DNA of 64,000 bases from Adenophora triphylla var. japonica (GCA_022495995.1 JAFEMH010002445.1:248001-312000), one strand, 5' to 3'. Positions 30,906 through 43,303 are shown, counted from the stretch's first letter. A program made the numbers and translations. Notes: generated from the letters alone by a model not told the origin.

Positions 30906-32625
30906 TGTTCGGTCGAAACCTAACGGTTTATTTTATATCCGCAAGCGCACGGGCTATTGTAATATAGCGGGTGCAAGTACGAGTCGATCCCACAGAGACA
31001 GGGTTTACTATGGGATGATATTTGTCTTTATAGAAATATATAGATATAATGATTGGGGGAGATAAGAATTTGTTTAGAAAATACTAGAAAGATATATAAA
31101 CTACTCTAGCATATAATGATAGTATTCTCGGGATTGAAAACAAATAAATATGCTTTTAGATAAAGGCTTTTATCAAAATAACAAGGATGGTACGTTAGGC
31201 TTACACTACTTCTGGTTAGGACAGTAGCGTTGTATCCTTTACTAATTATGTCCTAACTCTTTGAGATTTCCGTTTATGGTGCTCCCGCCCTGTCACAAAC
31301 GGGCATTCCGGCTTAACTCTAGCTGACCATAATTAGTAAGAATCCATTAAGATCGAAAGTCAACGTTTTTCCATTCAAAGAACATCCCTAGGCCGTTGTA
31401 CGACTTCTCGTGACCAATGGACAAGTTTCTTTATAAAAGAAATTGTTTTTAAGATAAAAGTGCCAAGTTCAAGGATGATACGCTAAGTTGTGCTAACTAC
31501 TCATGGGTCAAGGCCTAGCACATGTATTTTAAGACCAACACGGCCTATCTCTTGAGGGCCCGTTATGAGGCATTCTCGTCTGTCACACGAGTAGCCCGGA
31601 TTCACCTCTCGAGGGTACCGTATAAATCAAAATCCGTTAAGTCTATTATTCTCACGTAATTTCCACTAAAGGATCATCCCTAGGTCTTTAAATCATTTCC
31701 GTGATTTATTAACATAGTTCAATTCTTAGAGTTCCGCTAATCAATGTTTTTACTTGATCAACTGAGGTTATACAATTAAAGACGTCTCCCTAATTACAAG
31801 CATTTTAGGATTAATAAGAAGAGAATTGAAATGACATGTAGGAGAAGCATGAATATAAATAAATGAGTTTTCAACTCCGAGAAATGGAGGATTACTCAAA
31901 CCATTGAAATAAAAAGAGGAAGTAAGTAAAGAAATAAAGATAAGGAAAGAAATACTTATTCATAATAAGAAAGGCAATGGCTGGAAATAATCTTCATTCA
32001 CAATCTTCAAGAGTACACAAGATTTGTCACGAATCATTGATATACCTTGAACATCGTGTATAAATTGCTAAAGTATTTTGCTATACAATCTAAGTATGAT
32101 ATGATCCTTCCTAAATGTGTTTATCACTATTTTCGGATTTTCTGGATGTCTAAAACTGAGTACAATTAGCCTTTATATAGGCATTCTATGCTAGGGACAC
32201 ATCTCTTGCGAAAAGGCACCTTTTGGCTGATATTGGAGGTGCTCGGCCGAGTCAATGAATCTGCTCGGCCGAGCAGGTCTTTTCTGACGGTCACAACTGT
32301 TGTTAAAAGGCACCTTTTGGTTTGAACAGAGGGTGCTCGGCCGAGTCAATGAATCTGCTCGGCCGAGCAGGTCTGTTTGACCAGTCTTCAGCAGACTTCC
32401 ACTTTTTGGTCCCTTTATTTCCAAGGCTTTATGCTCTGAACTCATTATACTTCGGTAAATGACCTAAAAACCTGTAAAAATCACACAATATACCAACCAA
32501 GCATAAAACCGAAGGAAATGATAAAAGAAGCTATATTACACTTATTTTTAGGCTAAAATTGGAATAAAAACTAAGTAAATACTAAGATAAAATGCTATAA
32601 ATTACTATATAATAACTACTTATCA
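30906..32625 (-). repeat. Solo LTR, 1720 bp
   Basis: Plus-strand ends TGTTCGGTCGAAACC and ACTACTTATCA, flanked by TGTGT on both sides (30901-30905 and 32626-32630). A minus-strand TATATAAAG (plus 32171-32179) suggests minus orientation. It contains a diverged internal duplication (about 31180-31400 and 31465-31690) and a duplicated block of about 94 bp with CTCGGCCGAG palindromes. No primer-binding site or coding sequence. The parent family could be Gypsy or Copia. Confidence 0.85.
32171..32367 (-). promoter_or_regulatory. LTR promoter: four CTCGGCCGAG palindromes upstream of TATA
   Basis: CTCGGCCGAG at 32242-32251, 32264-32273, 32336-32345 and 32358-32367, in two pairs each 22 bp apart, about 60-190 bp upstream (minus-strand sense) of TATATAAAG at 32179-32171. 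Position relative to the TATA box implies a U3 enhancer role; not proven. Confidence 0.5.
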
Positions 32626-32639
32626 TGTGTCCGCCCCTG

Positions 32640-33051
32640 CTCCCTGCTCATCATTTTGCTTTCTATTTCCGATCACCCCACCTCCGACAACCCCTCCCCA
32701 CCTCCTCAGGTCAACAACTTCAGCGATATGGAACTATGTGCACCACCCCTGATTATTGCTACTTTGATTATTGCTACTTTGAAACTCTAAATTCCATCTT
32801 ACAGAATAAGAAAAATAAATTACTTAAAAATTACTTCCTCCGTCCCTAAATGTCTGTCCATTTTCAACACGTTTTTGTTCTCAAATATTTTTTTTTTAAA
32901 AAATAACTTTGTTCTTGAAATAATTGTGCATGAAATAATTAACATCTTCGAGTCGAAGTAGAACCCTCAACCCACAAAATTTAGAAAATATTACCAATTT
33001 AAACCCTAAAACATGTAAATTAACTAAATAATCTTCTAACAACATAATGAA
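32640..33051. other. F-box flank between E and F
   Basis: Matches 42670-42900 (TCCGACAACCCCTCCCCACC, CAGGTCAACAACTTCAGCGA) and 6850-6960. A lone Stowaway-type left end (CTCCCTCCGTCCCTAAATGT) is at about 32838. No gene. Confidence 0.5.
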
Positions 33052-33180
33052 TTAAATATTACAACCCCGCGAAAACAACCTGATTATAATCTCCCTCTTT
33101 GATTCGTTTTCATCTTCTACGGCATTCAACTCCTTAAACTTGATAAGTTCTACGCCTCTTAAATACACTAACGGTCGGTA

Positions 33181-34752
33181 TGTAGGTGTTGTGTTAGTGC
33201 CCTAGGCCTATAGAGATAGACTTATATGTAATGTCAGTTTTCATTTATATAAGAGATTGTTATTTCGATTATTATATGTGTTTGCATGTTTACTTTAATA
33301 ATCGTGTCCCTAGTACTTATGAAGCACTAGTATGAAGTCTAATGGATAATCATGTGATGATTATATGCATGGAGATGCACATTAGATTCATGGGTACTTG
33401 TTAGAGAACAAGGTACTGGACTTGACCCATTATGAGATTTATGTCATGGTCGAATGTCATAATTAAATCTCATATAGTTATATCATTGATATCCTTTGAC
33501 CTGAGATTATCATCGTCTTCCACTCTATGAATATTATGTTTGATATAGTTTAACGTTGTCTTTAACCGGATAACAATAAGGGCTATTATTGGCATGATAG
33601 GATTCTTGTTGGGAAGAATGATAAGTCAAGATGGAAATTTGTCCCTCGTAAAGAGAGATGTTTGCTAGGCCACTCGTAAGTAAGATTGATGATGTACATG
33701 GCCATGTCCGAATGAATTAATGTGATTAATTTCATTCGATTGATCAATTTACTTAGTAACGAGAAAGTATTGAACAATATGAGTTGACGTGGACCATGAC
33801 TCATGTTCAATATAACATCGCGTGACAATGGGATTGTGATATGTTCTATGTAGGAAAATCGAACTTGATATTATATTATTTGGGTAGGCATGATGGCTTG
33901 CTAGAGTCTGCTCATGTCTTATGAGGATCGATGTGATCGAACTCATTGCCAACATAATATAGTCATATGGGGTCACACGCATCGAACGAATTGTCAAAAA
34001 TGAAGAATTTGGATTTTCTGTACTCAGGGGACGACTCGTCCCCAGGCCTGAACTAACTATTCCCTTGGCCTGGGACGAATGAATCAGAGGGAGTGTCCTG
34101 AGGGACGACTCGTGCCCATGGGGACGAGTCGTGCCCATAGGGACGACTCGTGCCCTGAACCAGAGCCAACTATTCCCCTTAAGGGGGACGCCTGTATCAG
34201 AACCTTTGTGAAAGGGGACGACTCGTGCCCTGGGGGACGAGTCGTCCCGTCGGCGCTGGACTAATACGTAATTGACTTAAAATTAGGGTTTTCGCGAGGG
34301 AAAAATATTTATAACGTATAAATACAAACCCTTGGTTGCCCTAGCAGTCATTCTCATGTTTTGGGTTTAGAGAAACACAAAAGAGAGAGATTTCAATTGA
34401 GAATTGAGAATCAAAACACAATCCAAATCCATATTTCTTCATTGATTGAAAGGAGTTTCAATCAAAGGATCTAGCAATCCACCTAGAATTGTTCTAGGGT
34501 TCGTTCAACGCGTGGATACACATAGAGGATCTTCGCCAATCAAAATCTAACGTTCGTGTTTCAAGAATCGTTCATCGAGGATTCACTAGTTCATCAATCT
34601 GGAGTTGGAACGCGTTTATCAACTACAAAAGCACACAAGGTTGGTTATTCTATTTCATACTTCTTAATTAATCATCTAGAACGGATCCTAGGCTCCGGGT
34701 TTTCGAGTTAATTTGCATTCTTCCGCTGCGCATGGATCCTCGAAACCCAACA
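33181..34752 (+). repeat. 5' LTR of Copia 33181-41282
   Basis: Begins TGTAGGTGTTG and ends CCCAACA before the primer-binding site. Differs from the 3' LTR by an extra 5 bp near the start, an extra 19-bp repeat unit in the GGGACGACTCGT array, an extra GA and scattered substitutions. Confidence 0.93.
34026..34325 (+). promoter_or_regulatory. LTR promoter: GGGACGACTCGTSCCC dyads then TATA
   Basis: The near-palindrome GGGACGACTCGTCCC or GGGACGAGTCGTGCCC recurs about six times between 34026 and 34248, in both orientations. The last pair, 34214-34230 and 34232-34248, forms an inverted repeat. TATAAATA follows at 34318, about 70 bp downstream. The same array is in the 3' LTR (about 40577-40780) with one unit fewer. 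Confidence 0.6.
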
Positions 34753-34753
34753 G

Positions 34754-34765
34754 TGGTATCAGAGC
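34754..34765 (+). other. Primer-binding site
   Basis: TGGTATCAGAGC, one base after the LTR, complementary to initiator tRNA-Met. Confidence 0.9.
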
Positions 34766-35766
34766 CCCGTTCATGATGTTTATATTAGATAATCATGATA
34801 ATTATATAATGTGATTATGTTAATTTTCATGATGAATATGATTTAGAATATGAATTTTGTATGGGATTTGCTTAAGGAAGTAAATGTATATTTTGATATG
34901 CCATGATTATGAATTGAATTATATGATTAATGTGATTAATCTAGAATATGGGTCTTGAATATTACTTAGTATAAAGGCTGGAAACCAAAAACTTCCCCAC
35001 AGGCACTTCTTGGAAGTGTGGGATAACATTGGATTACAATGCCACGTACTAGTAATTGATGAATTTCTAGATCTTGAACAAATTGTTTGTTATAGGGATT
35101 ATGTTCATATTAAATGAGATTTTACATGAATCATTAAACCCTAATTGATTAGAAATTATGATGTAAACATCAAATGTGATTTGTGATGCATCATTTCATG
35201 TTCATAATTATGCTCATTAATTTTCATGAATCAACCTTGCCATGTTAATTGATAAACATGAAAATTGAACCTTCATTGAAATTTGAGTTTGTTTATGCCA
35301 CCCATTTTAAACACTTGTGAGTACACGGATAGTTTTATGTAGGCTACACCACAGCGAGGTACATTAATTCTATCTTTGTATGATCAAGATGAGCAAACGG
35401 TGATTGCTATACGTTTAAAATGGTTGAACACAATTAGGCTATCAAAATAGTTTTGGGCCTAAGGCATAAGATGAAATTGAAACATGTGACATAAGATGTC
35501 TATAATCTCATAAAGAAACTAAGAGTCATATGTTGTTATGATTGATAAATGTTATCTACCTTTATAGTTTAATTTTGAGCAGTCGTGCCATAGCCGACTT
35601 GAAATTAAATTAAAGTTGGGTCTTAGCCTATTAAATTATATTATGCATGTTTGTACAAGAAGGTTATATAATTTAGTGGGAGTATTTGAGAAATACATTA
35701 TTTAAATCTCTTAAATGAAATAGGTACTTATATGTGTTCATATTTGTTGCATATCTTTGTAGATCA
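34766..35766 (+). other. Untranslated leader of Copia 33181-41282
   Basis: About 1 kb of AT-rich sequence between primer-binding site and gag ATG. No reading frame recognised. Confidence 0.6.
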
Positions 35767-36601
35767 ATGGCTGTAAACACTAATCAAAATCTGTCACTGC
35801 GATCAGTTCTTGAGAAGGACAAGTTAGAAGAGAATGGCAACAACTATGTGGATTGGATCCTTGATTTGGGAATCGTGCTCAAACAGGAAAGGAAGTTGTA
35901 CATTCTCGATGGACCCGTTCCACCCGAGCCTGCTGCTAATGCAACTCGAGCTGAAAAGGATCAACATAAGAAACATATGGATGATTCTATTGATGTTGGT
36001 TGCTTGATGCTCGCTACCATGTGTAAGGCCCTTCAGAAGGACCTTGTACACATGGAAGCTTATGATTTGGGAAATCATTTGAAGGAAATGTTCCGATTTG
36101 CAAGCACGTCGGGAAAGGTTTGACACTATGAAGGCTCTTCATTCATGCAAGATGATTGAAGGACAACTGTTGGGCCTCATGTGTTGAAAATGAAGGGTCA
36201 CCTCGAACATCTTGAGAGGCTTGGATATCCTATCCGGTTGAAGGCTGCTACGGATATGAAATTGCGTTCACTCCCTGAAAGTTATAATCAATTCGTTATG
36301 AATTATAACATGAATGGGATGAATAAATCTCTGTCTGAATTGCATGGGATGCTTAAGAATGCAGAGAACAATGTCGCCAAGAAAACCAATCAAGTGTTGA
36401 TGGTGAATAAAGGAAAGGGGTTCAAGAAAAACAAGGTTAAAGCAAAAGTTGCTAAACCGGAGGCAAAGGTTGCCGTTGTTGAGAAGCCTCAACCCAAATC
36501 CCAAAAGGATGCGGTTTGCTACCATTGCAAGGAAACTGGGCATTAGAGGCATAACTGCAAAGCTTATCAGGAAGGACTGAAGAAGAAGGGCAATGAGATT
36601 G
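35767..36601 (+). pseudogene. Copia gag, two frameshifts and a stop in the zinc knuckle
   Basis: ATG at 35767 (MAVNTNQNLSLRSVLEKDKL). The first frame ends at 36123 after RFASTSGKV, a frameshift near 36110. A second shift at about 36165 restores the frame (MKGHLEHLERLGYP, SLPESYNQFVMNYN, a Lys-rich linker). The zinc knuckle reads CYHCKETGH, then TAG, then RHNC; the family has Trp there, so a TGG-to-TAG change destroys the CX2CX4HX4C motif in frame. Confidence 0.85.
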
Positions 36602-36602
36602 C

Positions 36603-36920
36603 ATGACTTCAGGTATCTATGTGATAGATATTCTACTTTCTACTTCTAGTTCTTGGGTATTAGATACCGGATGTGGATCTCACATTTGCCTAAATGTGCA
36701 GGGACTAAAGAATAGAAGGTTGCTCAAGGAAGGTGAAGTAGACCTGCGCGTTGGAAATGGAGCAAGAGTTGCTGCATTGGCCGTAGGGACTTATGAAGTC
36801 ACTTTACCGAGCGGACTAATATTAGTTTTAAATAATTTCTATTATGTTCCGGATTTGAGCAGAAACATTATTTCAATTTCTTGTTTAGACAATGAGGGTT
36901 ACAGTTTTTATTGCGAATAA
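36603..36920 (+). pseudogene. Copia protease segment
   Basis: Aspartic protease with active site WVLDTGCGSHIC and following VGNGARVAALAVGTYEV and YYVPDLSRNIISISCLD. The frame stops at 36920 and the polyprotein continues in another frame from 36892, so pol is broken here. Confidence 0.85.
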
Positions 36921-37905
36921 GAAATTTTCCATTTATTTGAATGATATGCTTTACTGTATTGCTCATTCTTTTAATGGCCTTTATGTCTTAGATGTTGAAA
37001 ATAATGTTGATAATGTCTATCATGTAAATAAGAAATCTAAACCAAACAATGTGAACAACACATTTAAATGGCATTGCCGTCTTGGTCACATAAATGAGAA
37101 ACGCGTCTCTAAACTCCATAAAGATGGATATTTAGACTCATATGATTATGAATCATATGATGTTTTCGAATCTTGTTTATTGGGCAAGATGACTAAAGCA
37201 CCTTTTACTAAGAGTAGTGAAAGGGCTAGTGATTTGTTGGCTCTCATACATACTGATGTATGTGGACCAATGAATAGCATTGCTAAGGAAGGATTTCGGT
37301 ACTTCATAACGTTCACTGATGACTTATCAAGATATGGCTATGTCTATCTGATGAAGTACAAAAGTGAAGCATTTGAGATATTTAGAATATTTCAAAATGA
37401 AGTACAAAATCAACTTGGCAAAACTATTAAAACACTTCGATCTGATCGAGGTGGTGAATATTTAAGCCAAGAATTTGACGATCATCTTAAAAGTTGTGGA
37501 ATTGTTTCAGAACTTACTCCACCCGGAACACCACAATGGAATGGTGTGTCCGAGAGGAGAAATCAAACTCTATTAGATATTGTTCGATCGATGATGAGTC
37601 AAGTTAACCTTCCTATTTCTTTTTGGGGACATGCACCGGAAACAGCTGCTTTCACACTTAATAAGGTCCCTACTAAATCGGCTCCTAAGACCCCACATGA
37701 GATGTGGCATGGAAGAAAACCTAGTTTATCTTTCATGAAGATTTGGGGATGTGAAACTTATGTAAAGAAATTAGTTTCTGAAAATAAGCTTGCACCCAGA
37801 TCCGAAAATGTATTTTCGTTGGTTATCATAAGGAAACGAAAGGATATCAATTTTACAACCAATCCTAGAACAAAGTGGTTGTTGCTCGACATGGTGTCTT
37901 TCTAG
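36892..37905 (+). pseudogene. Copia integrase segment
   Basis: GAG-pre-integrase zinc motif (KWHCRLGHINEKRV, then CLLGKM) and the DDE integrase core: IHTDVCGPM, FITFTDDLSRYGYVYL, LRSDRGGEY and GTPQWNGVSERRNQTLLD, all catalytic acidic residues kept. A frameshift at about 37870 moves into the RT frame; the usual C-terminal bridge is damaged around RSENVFSLVIIRKRK. Confidence 0.9.
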
Positions 37906-39722
37906 AGAAAGAGTTTCTCTCTAAAGAAACTAGTGGGAATAAAATTGATCTTGAAGAAATTCAAGAACCCAAAAATGACAAGGAACCAATAGTAGAGACG
38001 AAACCAAATTCACAAGCAGTTGTGGAACCGGTTCAAGATACACAAGTTCTTCGCAGATCGGATAGGATACGATCCGAACCTGAGAGATATGGATTTCTCA
38101 TGACGGAAAGTAACGAAGTAGAAATCATTGAGAATGATGAACCTACTTCCTATCAAGAGGCGATGTCCACTCCTGATTCGGACAAGTGGCTAGGAGCCAT
38201 GGAATCCGAGATCAAATCCATGTACGATAATCAAGTTTGGAACTTGATTGATTCACCTGAAGGTGTAAAAACCATAGGGTGCAAATGGGTTTTCAAAAAG
38301 AAAACCGACATGGATGGGAAGGTACATACTTATAAGGCTAGGCTTGTTGCTAAGGGGTATAGGCAGATTCATGGTGTCGACTATGATGAAACCTTTTCGC
38401 CTGTAGCAATGCTTAAGTCTATTAGAATCTTAATTGCTATAGCCGCATATTACGACTATGAGATATGGCAAATGGACGTCAAAACAGCGTTTCTTAATGG
38501 AAACCTACTTGAGGATGTATACATGATACAGCCTGAAGGGTTTGTCGATCCAAAGAATTCTAATAAAGTATGTAAGTTGCAGAGATCCATTTATGGATTG
38601 AAGCAAGCTTCGAGGAGTTGGAATCTATGTTTTGATGAATCAGTCAAAGAGTTTGGCTTCATCAAGAACGAAGATGAGCCTTGTGTATACAAGAAAATAA
38701 GTGGGAGCATAGTTCTATTTCTGGTGTTATATGTCGATGACATCTTGCTCATTGGAAACAATGTTCCTGCACTTGAGACTGTTAAGTCTTGGTTAGGAAA
38801 ATGTTTTTCAATGAAAGATATGGGTGAAGCGGCTTATATCCTTGGTATCAAGATCTATAGAGATAGATCAAGAAGGATGATTGGTTTGAGTCAAAGTACA
38901 TATATTGACAAGGTCCTTAGAAGATTTCGCATGGAAAATTCTAAGAGAGGGAACTTGCCAATGGGCCATGGCATTACTCTTAGCAAGACTCATTGTCCTA
39001 AGGCAAATGATGAGGGAAAGAGGATGAGTGATATTCCATATGCTTCGGCAATTGGGTCTATCATGTATGCCATGCTATGTACTAGACCCGATGTCTCGTA
39101 TGCTCTAAGCGCAACGAGTAGATACCAGTCTGATCCTGGTGAGAACCATTGGATAGCAGTCAAGAATATCCTTAAGTACTTGAGAAGGACTAAGGATGTA
39201 TTCTTGATATTTGGAGGAATGGAAGATGATCTAGTTGTAAAGGGTTACACAGATGCAAGCTTCCAAACTGACAAAGATGACTTTAGATCGCAGTTTGGGT
39301 TCGTGTTTATGCTAAATGGAGGTGCTGTTTGTTGGAAGAGTTCCAAGCAAAGCATTGTTGCTGATTCTACAACCGAAGCCGAATATATAGCAGCATCGGA
39401 TGCGGCTAAGGAGGCAGTTTGGATCAAGAAGTTCGTTAGTAACTTAGAAGTCGTTCCGAGTATCACTAACCCGATAGAGCTTTATTGTGACAATAATGGT
39501 GCTATTGCCCAAGAAAAAGAACCAAGGTCACATCAACGATCCAAAAACATTTTGAGACGTTTCCACCTCATTCGAGAAATTTGTGAAAGGGAGGACGTCA
39601 AGATATGCAAGGTACCTATGAATGACAATATTGCGGACCCTCTCACCAAGCCTTTACCACAAGCTAAACATGATGGTCATGTTAGGTCCATGGGTATAAG
39701 ATACATGAATGATTGGGCCTAG
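37875..39722 (+). pseudogene. Copia reverse transcriptase and RNase H segment
   Basis: RT with GCKWVFKKKTDMDGKVHTYK, DVKTAFLNGNL, QPEGFVDP, YGLKQASRSWN and the catalytic LYVDDILLIG. RNase H with GYTDASFQTDKDD, STTEAEYIAASDAAKEAVW and LYCDNNGAI. The frame is open for 615 codons to the end of pol (LTKPLPQAKHDGHV), 14 bp before the 3' LTR. This segment looks catalytically complete, but it is not expressible as a normal Gag-Pol because of the breaks upstream. Confidence 0.92.
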
Positions 39723-39736
39723 TGCAAGTGGGAGAC

Positions 39737-41282
39737 TGTAGGTGTTAGTGCCCTAGGCCTACAGAGATAGACTTATATATAATGTCAGTTTTCATTTATA
39801 TAAGAGATTGTTATTTCGATTATTATATGTGTTTGCATGTTTACTTTAATAATCATGTCCCTAGTACTTATGAAGCACTAGTATGAAGTCTAATGGATAA
39901 TCATGTAATGATTATATGCATGGAGATGCACATTAGATTCATGGGTACTTGTTAGAGAACAAGGTACTGGACTTGACCCATTATGAGATTTATGTCATGG
40001 TCGAATGTCATAATTAAATCTCATATAGTTTTATCATTGATATCCTTTGATCTGAGATTATCATCGTCTTCCACTCTATGAATATTATGTTTGATATAGT
40101 TTAACGTTGTCTTTAACCAGATAACAATAAGGGCTATTATTGGCATGATATGATTCTTGTTGGGAAGAATGACAAGTCAAGATGGAAATTTGTCCCTCGT
40201 AAAGAGAGATGTTTGGTAGGCCACTCGTAAGTAAGATTGATGATGTACATGGACATGTCCGAGTGAATTAATGTGATTAATTTCATTCGATTGATCAATT
40301 TACTTAGTAACGAGAAAGCATTGAACAATATGAGTTAACGTGGACCATGACTCATGTTCAATATAACATCGCGTGACAATGGGATTGTGATATGTTCTAT
40401 GTAGGAAAATTGAACTTGATATTATATTATTTGGGTAGGCATGATGGCTTGCTAGAGTCCGCTCATGTCTTATGAGGATCGATGTGATTGAACTCATTGC
40501 CAACATAATATAGTCCTATGGGGTCACACGCATCAAACGAATTGTCAAAAATGAAGAATTTGGATTTTCTGTACTAAGGGGACGACTCGTCCCCAGGCCT
40601 GAACTAACTATTCCCGTGGCCTGGGACAAATGAATCAGAGGGAGTATCCTGAGGGACGACTCGTGCCCAAAGGGACGACTCGTGCCCTGAGCCAGAGCCA
40701 ACTATTCCCCTTAAGGGGGACGCCTGTATCAGAACCTTTGTGAAAGGGGACGACTCGTGCCCTGGGGGACGAGTCGTCCCGTCGGCGCTGGACTGATACG
40801 TAATTGACTTAAAATTAGGGTTTTCGCGAGGGAAAAATATTTATAACGTATAAATACAAACCCTTGGTTGCCCTAGCAGTCATTCTCACGTTTTGGGTTT
40901 AGAGAAACACAAAAGAGAGATTTCAATTGAGAATTGAGAATCAAAACACAATTCAAATCCATATTTCTTCATTGATTGAAAGGAGTTTCAATCAAAGTAT
41001 CTAGCAATCCACCTAGAATTGTTCTAGGGTTCGTTCAACGCGTGGATACACATAGAGGTTCTTCGCCAATCAAGATCTAACGTTCATGTTTCAAGAATCG
41101 TTCATCGAGGATTCACTAGTTCATCAATCTGGAGTTGGAACGCGTTTATCAACGACAAAAGCACACAAGGTTAGTTATTCTATTTCATACTTCTTATTTA
41201 ATCATCTAGAACGGATCCTAGGCTCCGAGTTATCGAGTTAATTTGCATTCTTCCGCTGCGCATGGACCCTTGAAACCCAACA
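39737..41282 (+). repeat. 3' LTR of Copia 33181-41282
   Basis: TGTAGGTGTTAGTGCC...CCCAACA, preceded by the purine tract AAGTGGGAGA. Ends directly at the CGGTA duplication in F-box copy F. Confidence 0.93.
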
Positions 41283-41689
41283 CGGTATGGGCTTGAAATT
41301 TTAACACACTGAAGCAATGGGAAATCTTGAATAATCTTGACTAGCAAATCATGCCATGCTTTCAAACCAAAGGGATCGTCAGCTTCCAGGTGAAGAAAAC
41401 GGAGACGGATAAACTTTCTCAACGAGACAGTGGATCTCGCGTAGCCAGCCATGAGTTCAGACCTTGAGCTTTCCAAATTATGATGCCGTCGAGGAGGGGA
41501 AGGGAGGCTGAGTTTGACCGCAGGGATTTGAAGGATCATAGAAGCAAATAGATGGGAAACAAGAGAGCATTGTGTAAGAAATTTGAGATCTTTGGGAAGC
41601 TTTTGAAATATTATGTTGATTACATCAAATGGGATCCTTTCAAAAGGGTCGGCGTCCATGGCTATTATTTGAAGGCTGCAAACCTCCAT

Positions 41690-42300
41690 GCAAACGCGTT
41701 TCTCTTAATTCGTTTTAGGGTTAGGCATGTACTAATATTTAACGGATTAGGGTTTCAATTCAACATAGGTGTATTTATTTGGAATGCATATTTTAAGGAG
41801 AGATTTATATTATATACTTCTTTTATTTTGAAAGATTTGAGAGTTACTCATCGAATTTAGATCAAAATTTAAATATTTTTATACAATTTTAAAATTATTA
41901 TTGTTTCATCATAAGAAATATTATCCATAACAATTTTTAAAATTGTATAGTGTATTTATAGTTTTATAAAAGTATGTTCAAAATTCGATTACAATGACCA
42001 TAAAAAAAAAAAAAAAAAAAAAAGAGATAAACCGAAGGAAGTATATAACTAGCCTTATTTTAACCACAAACATTAATACCAGACTAATTTTAAAACCAAA
42101 ACCAAACAATAATATAATGAGACTAAAACTTGTGTCCTTCATTCACAAAATTTCTTAAAAAAACAAATTCATTTTGGGGCAATTTTATTTTTTTAAATAG
42201 ACATTTATTTCTTAAATAATATAATGGACAAACATACCTTTCCCACTTAAAATGAGCCCTCCCTGCTCATCATTTTTCTTTCTATTTCCAATCACCCCCA
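41690..42300. other. F-box F upstream flank
   Basis: Aligns with 7600-8000 plus 12931-12990 (copy C) and 51590-51900 plus 57004-57310 (copy G). It contains an A-run at about 42002-42023. No gene. The segment 42230-42270 then matches 30645-30680 upstream of copy E. Confidence 0.55.
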
Positions 42301-42669
42301 TAGGGATGGCCAAAATCGGTCCGAGCCCAGTTTCGGGTTGAAAATCGCCGGTTTCGGTTTGGCCAGAGTGTGAACCTTAACCGGCCCGGCCTAACCCCGG
42401 ATCCGGTTACTCCGGTTTCGGTTTTCTTCCCGGTTTGCTCCGGTTCCGGGCTTTTTCGATCCGGTTCTATTGAAAACCAAGGAATTTTCGTCCGGTTTCG
42501 GGCTTTTTTCGGTCCGGTTCACCATTTTTTGTGACCCTTAACCGGCCCTTATCCAAACCGGTTTCGATTACCCCGATTCCGGGTTTCGTGGCGGATCATG
42601 GTGGTTCCGGGCTTTTCCGATCCGGTTCCGGTCCGATTTTCCGGTTCCGATCCGATTTGGCCATCCCTA
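42301..42669. mobile_element. hAT MITE, 369 bp
   Basis: Inverted ends TAGGGATGGCCAAAATCGG and CCGATTTGGCCATCCCTA; 8-bp duplication CACCCCCA (42293-42300, 42670-42677). The interior is dense in CCGGTTTCGG motifs. The empty counterpart is at about 32672-32685. Confidence 0.92.
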
Positions 42670-42677
42670 CACCCCCA

Positions 42678-42923
42678 CCTCCGACAACCCCTCCCCACCT
42701 CCTCAGGTCAACAACTTCAGCGATATGGAATCTATGTGCACCTCCAATCCACCACCTGATTATTGCTACTTTGAAACTCTAAATTCCATCTTACAGAATA
42801 AGAAAAATAAATTACTTAAAAATTACTCCCTCCGTCCCTAAATGTCTGTCCATTTTCAACACTTGTTTGTTCTCAAATGAAAGGTTTTTTTAAAAAAAAA
42901 TAACTTTGTTCTTGAATGTTTTT
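42678..42923. other. F-box flank
   Basis: Matches 32680-32930. A lone Stowaway-type left end is at about 42826. No gene. Confidence 0.5.
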
Positions 42924-43220
42924 ACAAGGAAAAATCGTTTTAGAGACGGCAAATTCTGTAGCTAAAATAAAGATTCTGTCTCTAAATCGTGTTTAGAGAC
43001 AGATTTGTTTCGTAGCTAATCCGTGGGTGCAGGTTGGTCGTTAAATTGGGCGTCGCTGTTTTGTAGCTGTTTTAGAGACAGATATGTCAGTCTCTAAATT
43101 AGAGACAGATATGTACGTACGGATTAGTAACGAATTTTCCGTCTCTATTTAAATTGTCGTTTTATTTTCGAACCATTTTAGTGACGGATATTTCCGTCGC
43201 TAAATTGATATATTTTTTAA

Positions 43221-43221
43221 A

Positions 43222-43302
<81 letters not shown>
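43221..43302. repeat. TA microsatellite, about 80 bp
   Basis: An uninterrupted AT/TA run; the next MITE sits in it, with TA repeats again at 43587-43608. Confidence 0.95.

Positions 43303-43303
<1 letters not shown>

Larger units (their letters stand above)
30683..32639. mobile_element. hAT-type MITE (232 bp) interrupted by a solo LTR
   Basis: Starts CATGGGCGGACCCAGG and ends GTCCGCCCCTG. The flanks CTCCCTGT (30675-30682) and CTCCCTGC (32640-32647) are an 8-bp duplication with one mismatch. The uninterrupted site CCTCCCTGCTCATCAT is at about 42258-42275. Confidence 0.8.
33181..41282 (+). mobile_element. Copia LTR retrotransposon, 8102 bp, complete but decayed
   Basis: Flanked by the 5-bp duplication CGGTA (33176-33180 and 41283-41287). 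LTRs 1572 and 1546 bp, TGTAGGTGTT...CCCAACA; primer-binding site for initiator tRNA-Met; polypurine tract at about 39726-39735. Domain order gag, protease, integrase, RT, RNase H is Copia. Gag and pol are broken by several frameshifts and a stop in the zinc knuckle. The long LTRs and sequence are Angela/TAR/Tork-like; I do not fix the lineage. Confidence 0.93.
33052..41689 (-). pseudogene. F-box type 3, copy F, split by a Copia retrotransposon
   Basis: The 5' part runs from 41689 (or MDADPFERIP at 41659) to 41283; the 3' part continues at 33180 and ends with TAA at 33052. A full Copia element lies between. Without the insertion and one copy of CGGTA, the frame is continuous to the normal ..NAVEDENESKREIIIRLFSRG C-terminus, so the insertion is the only obvious lesion. 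As it stands the frame reads into the LTR and stops at 41198 after a foreign tail. Like copy C it lacks the 21 residues found after FGLK in copy G. Confidence 0.85.
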
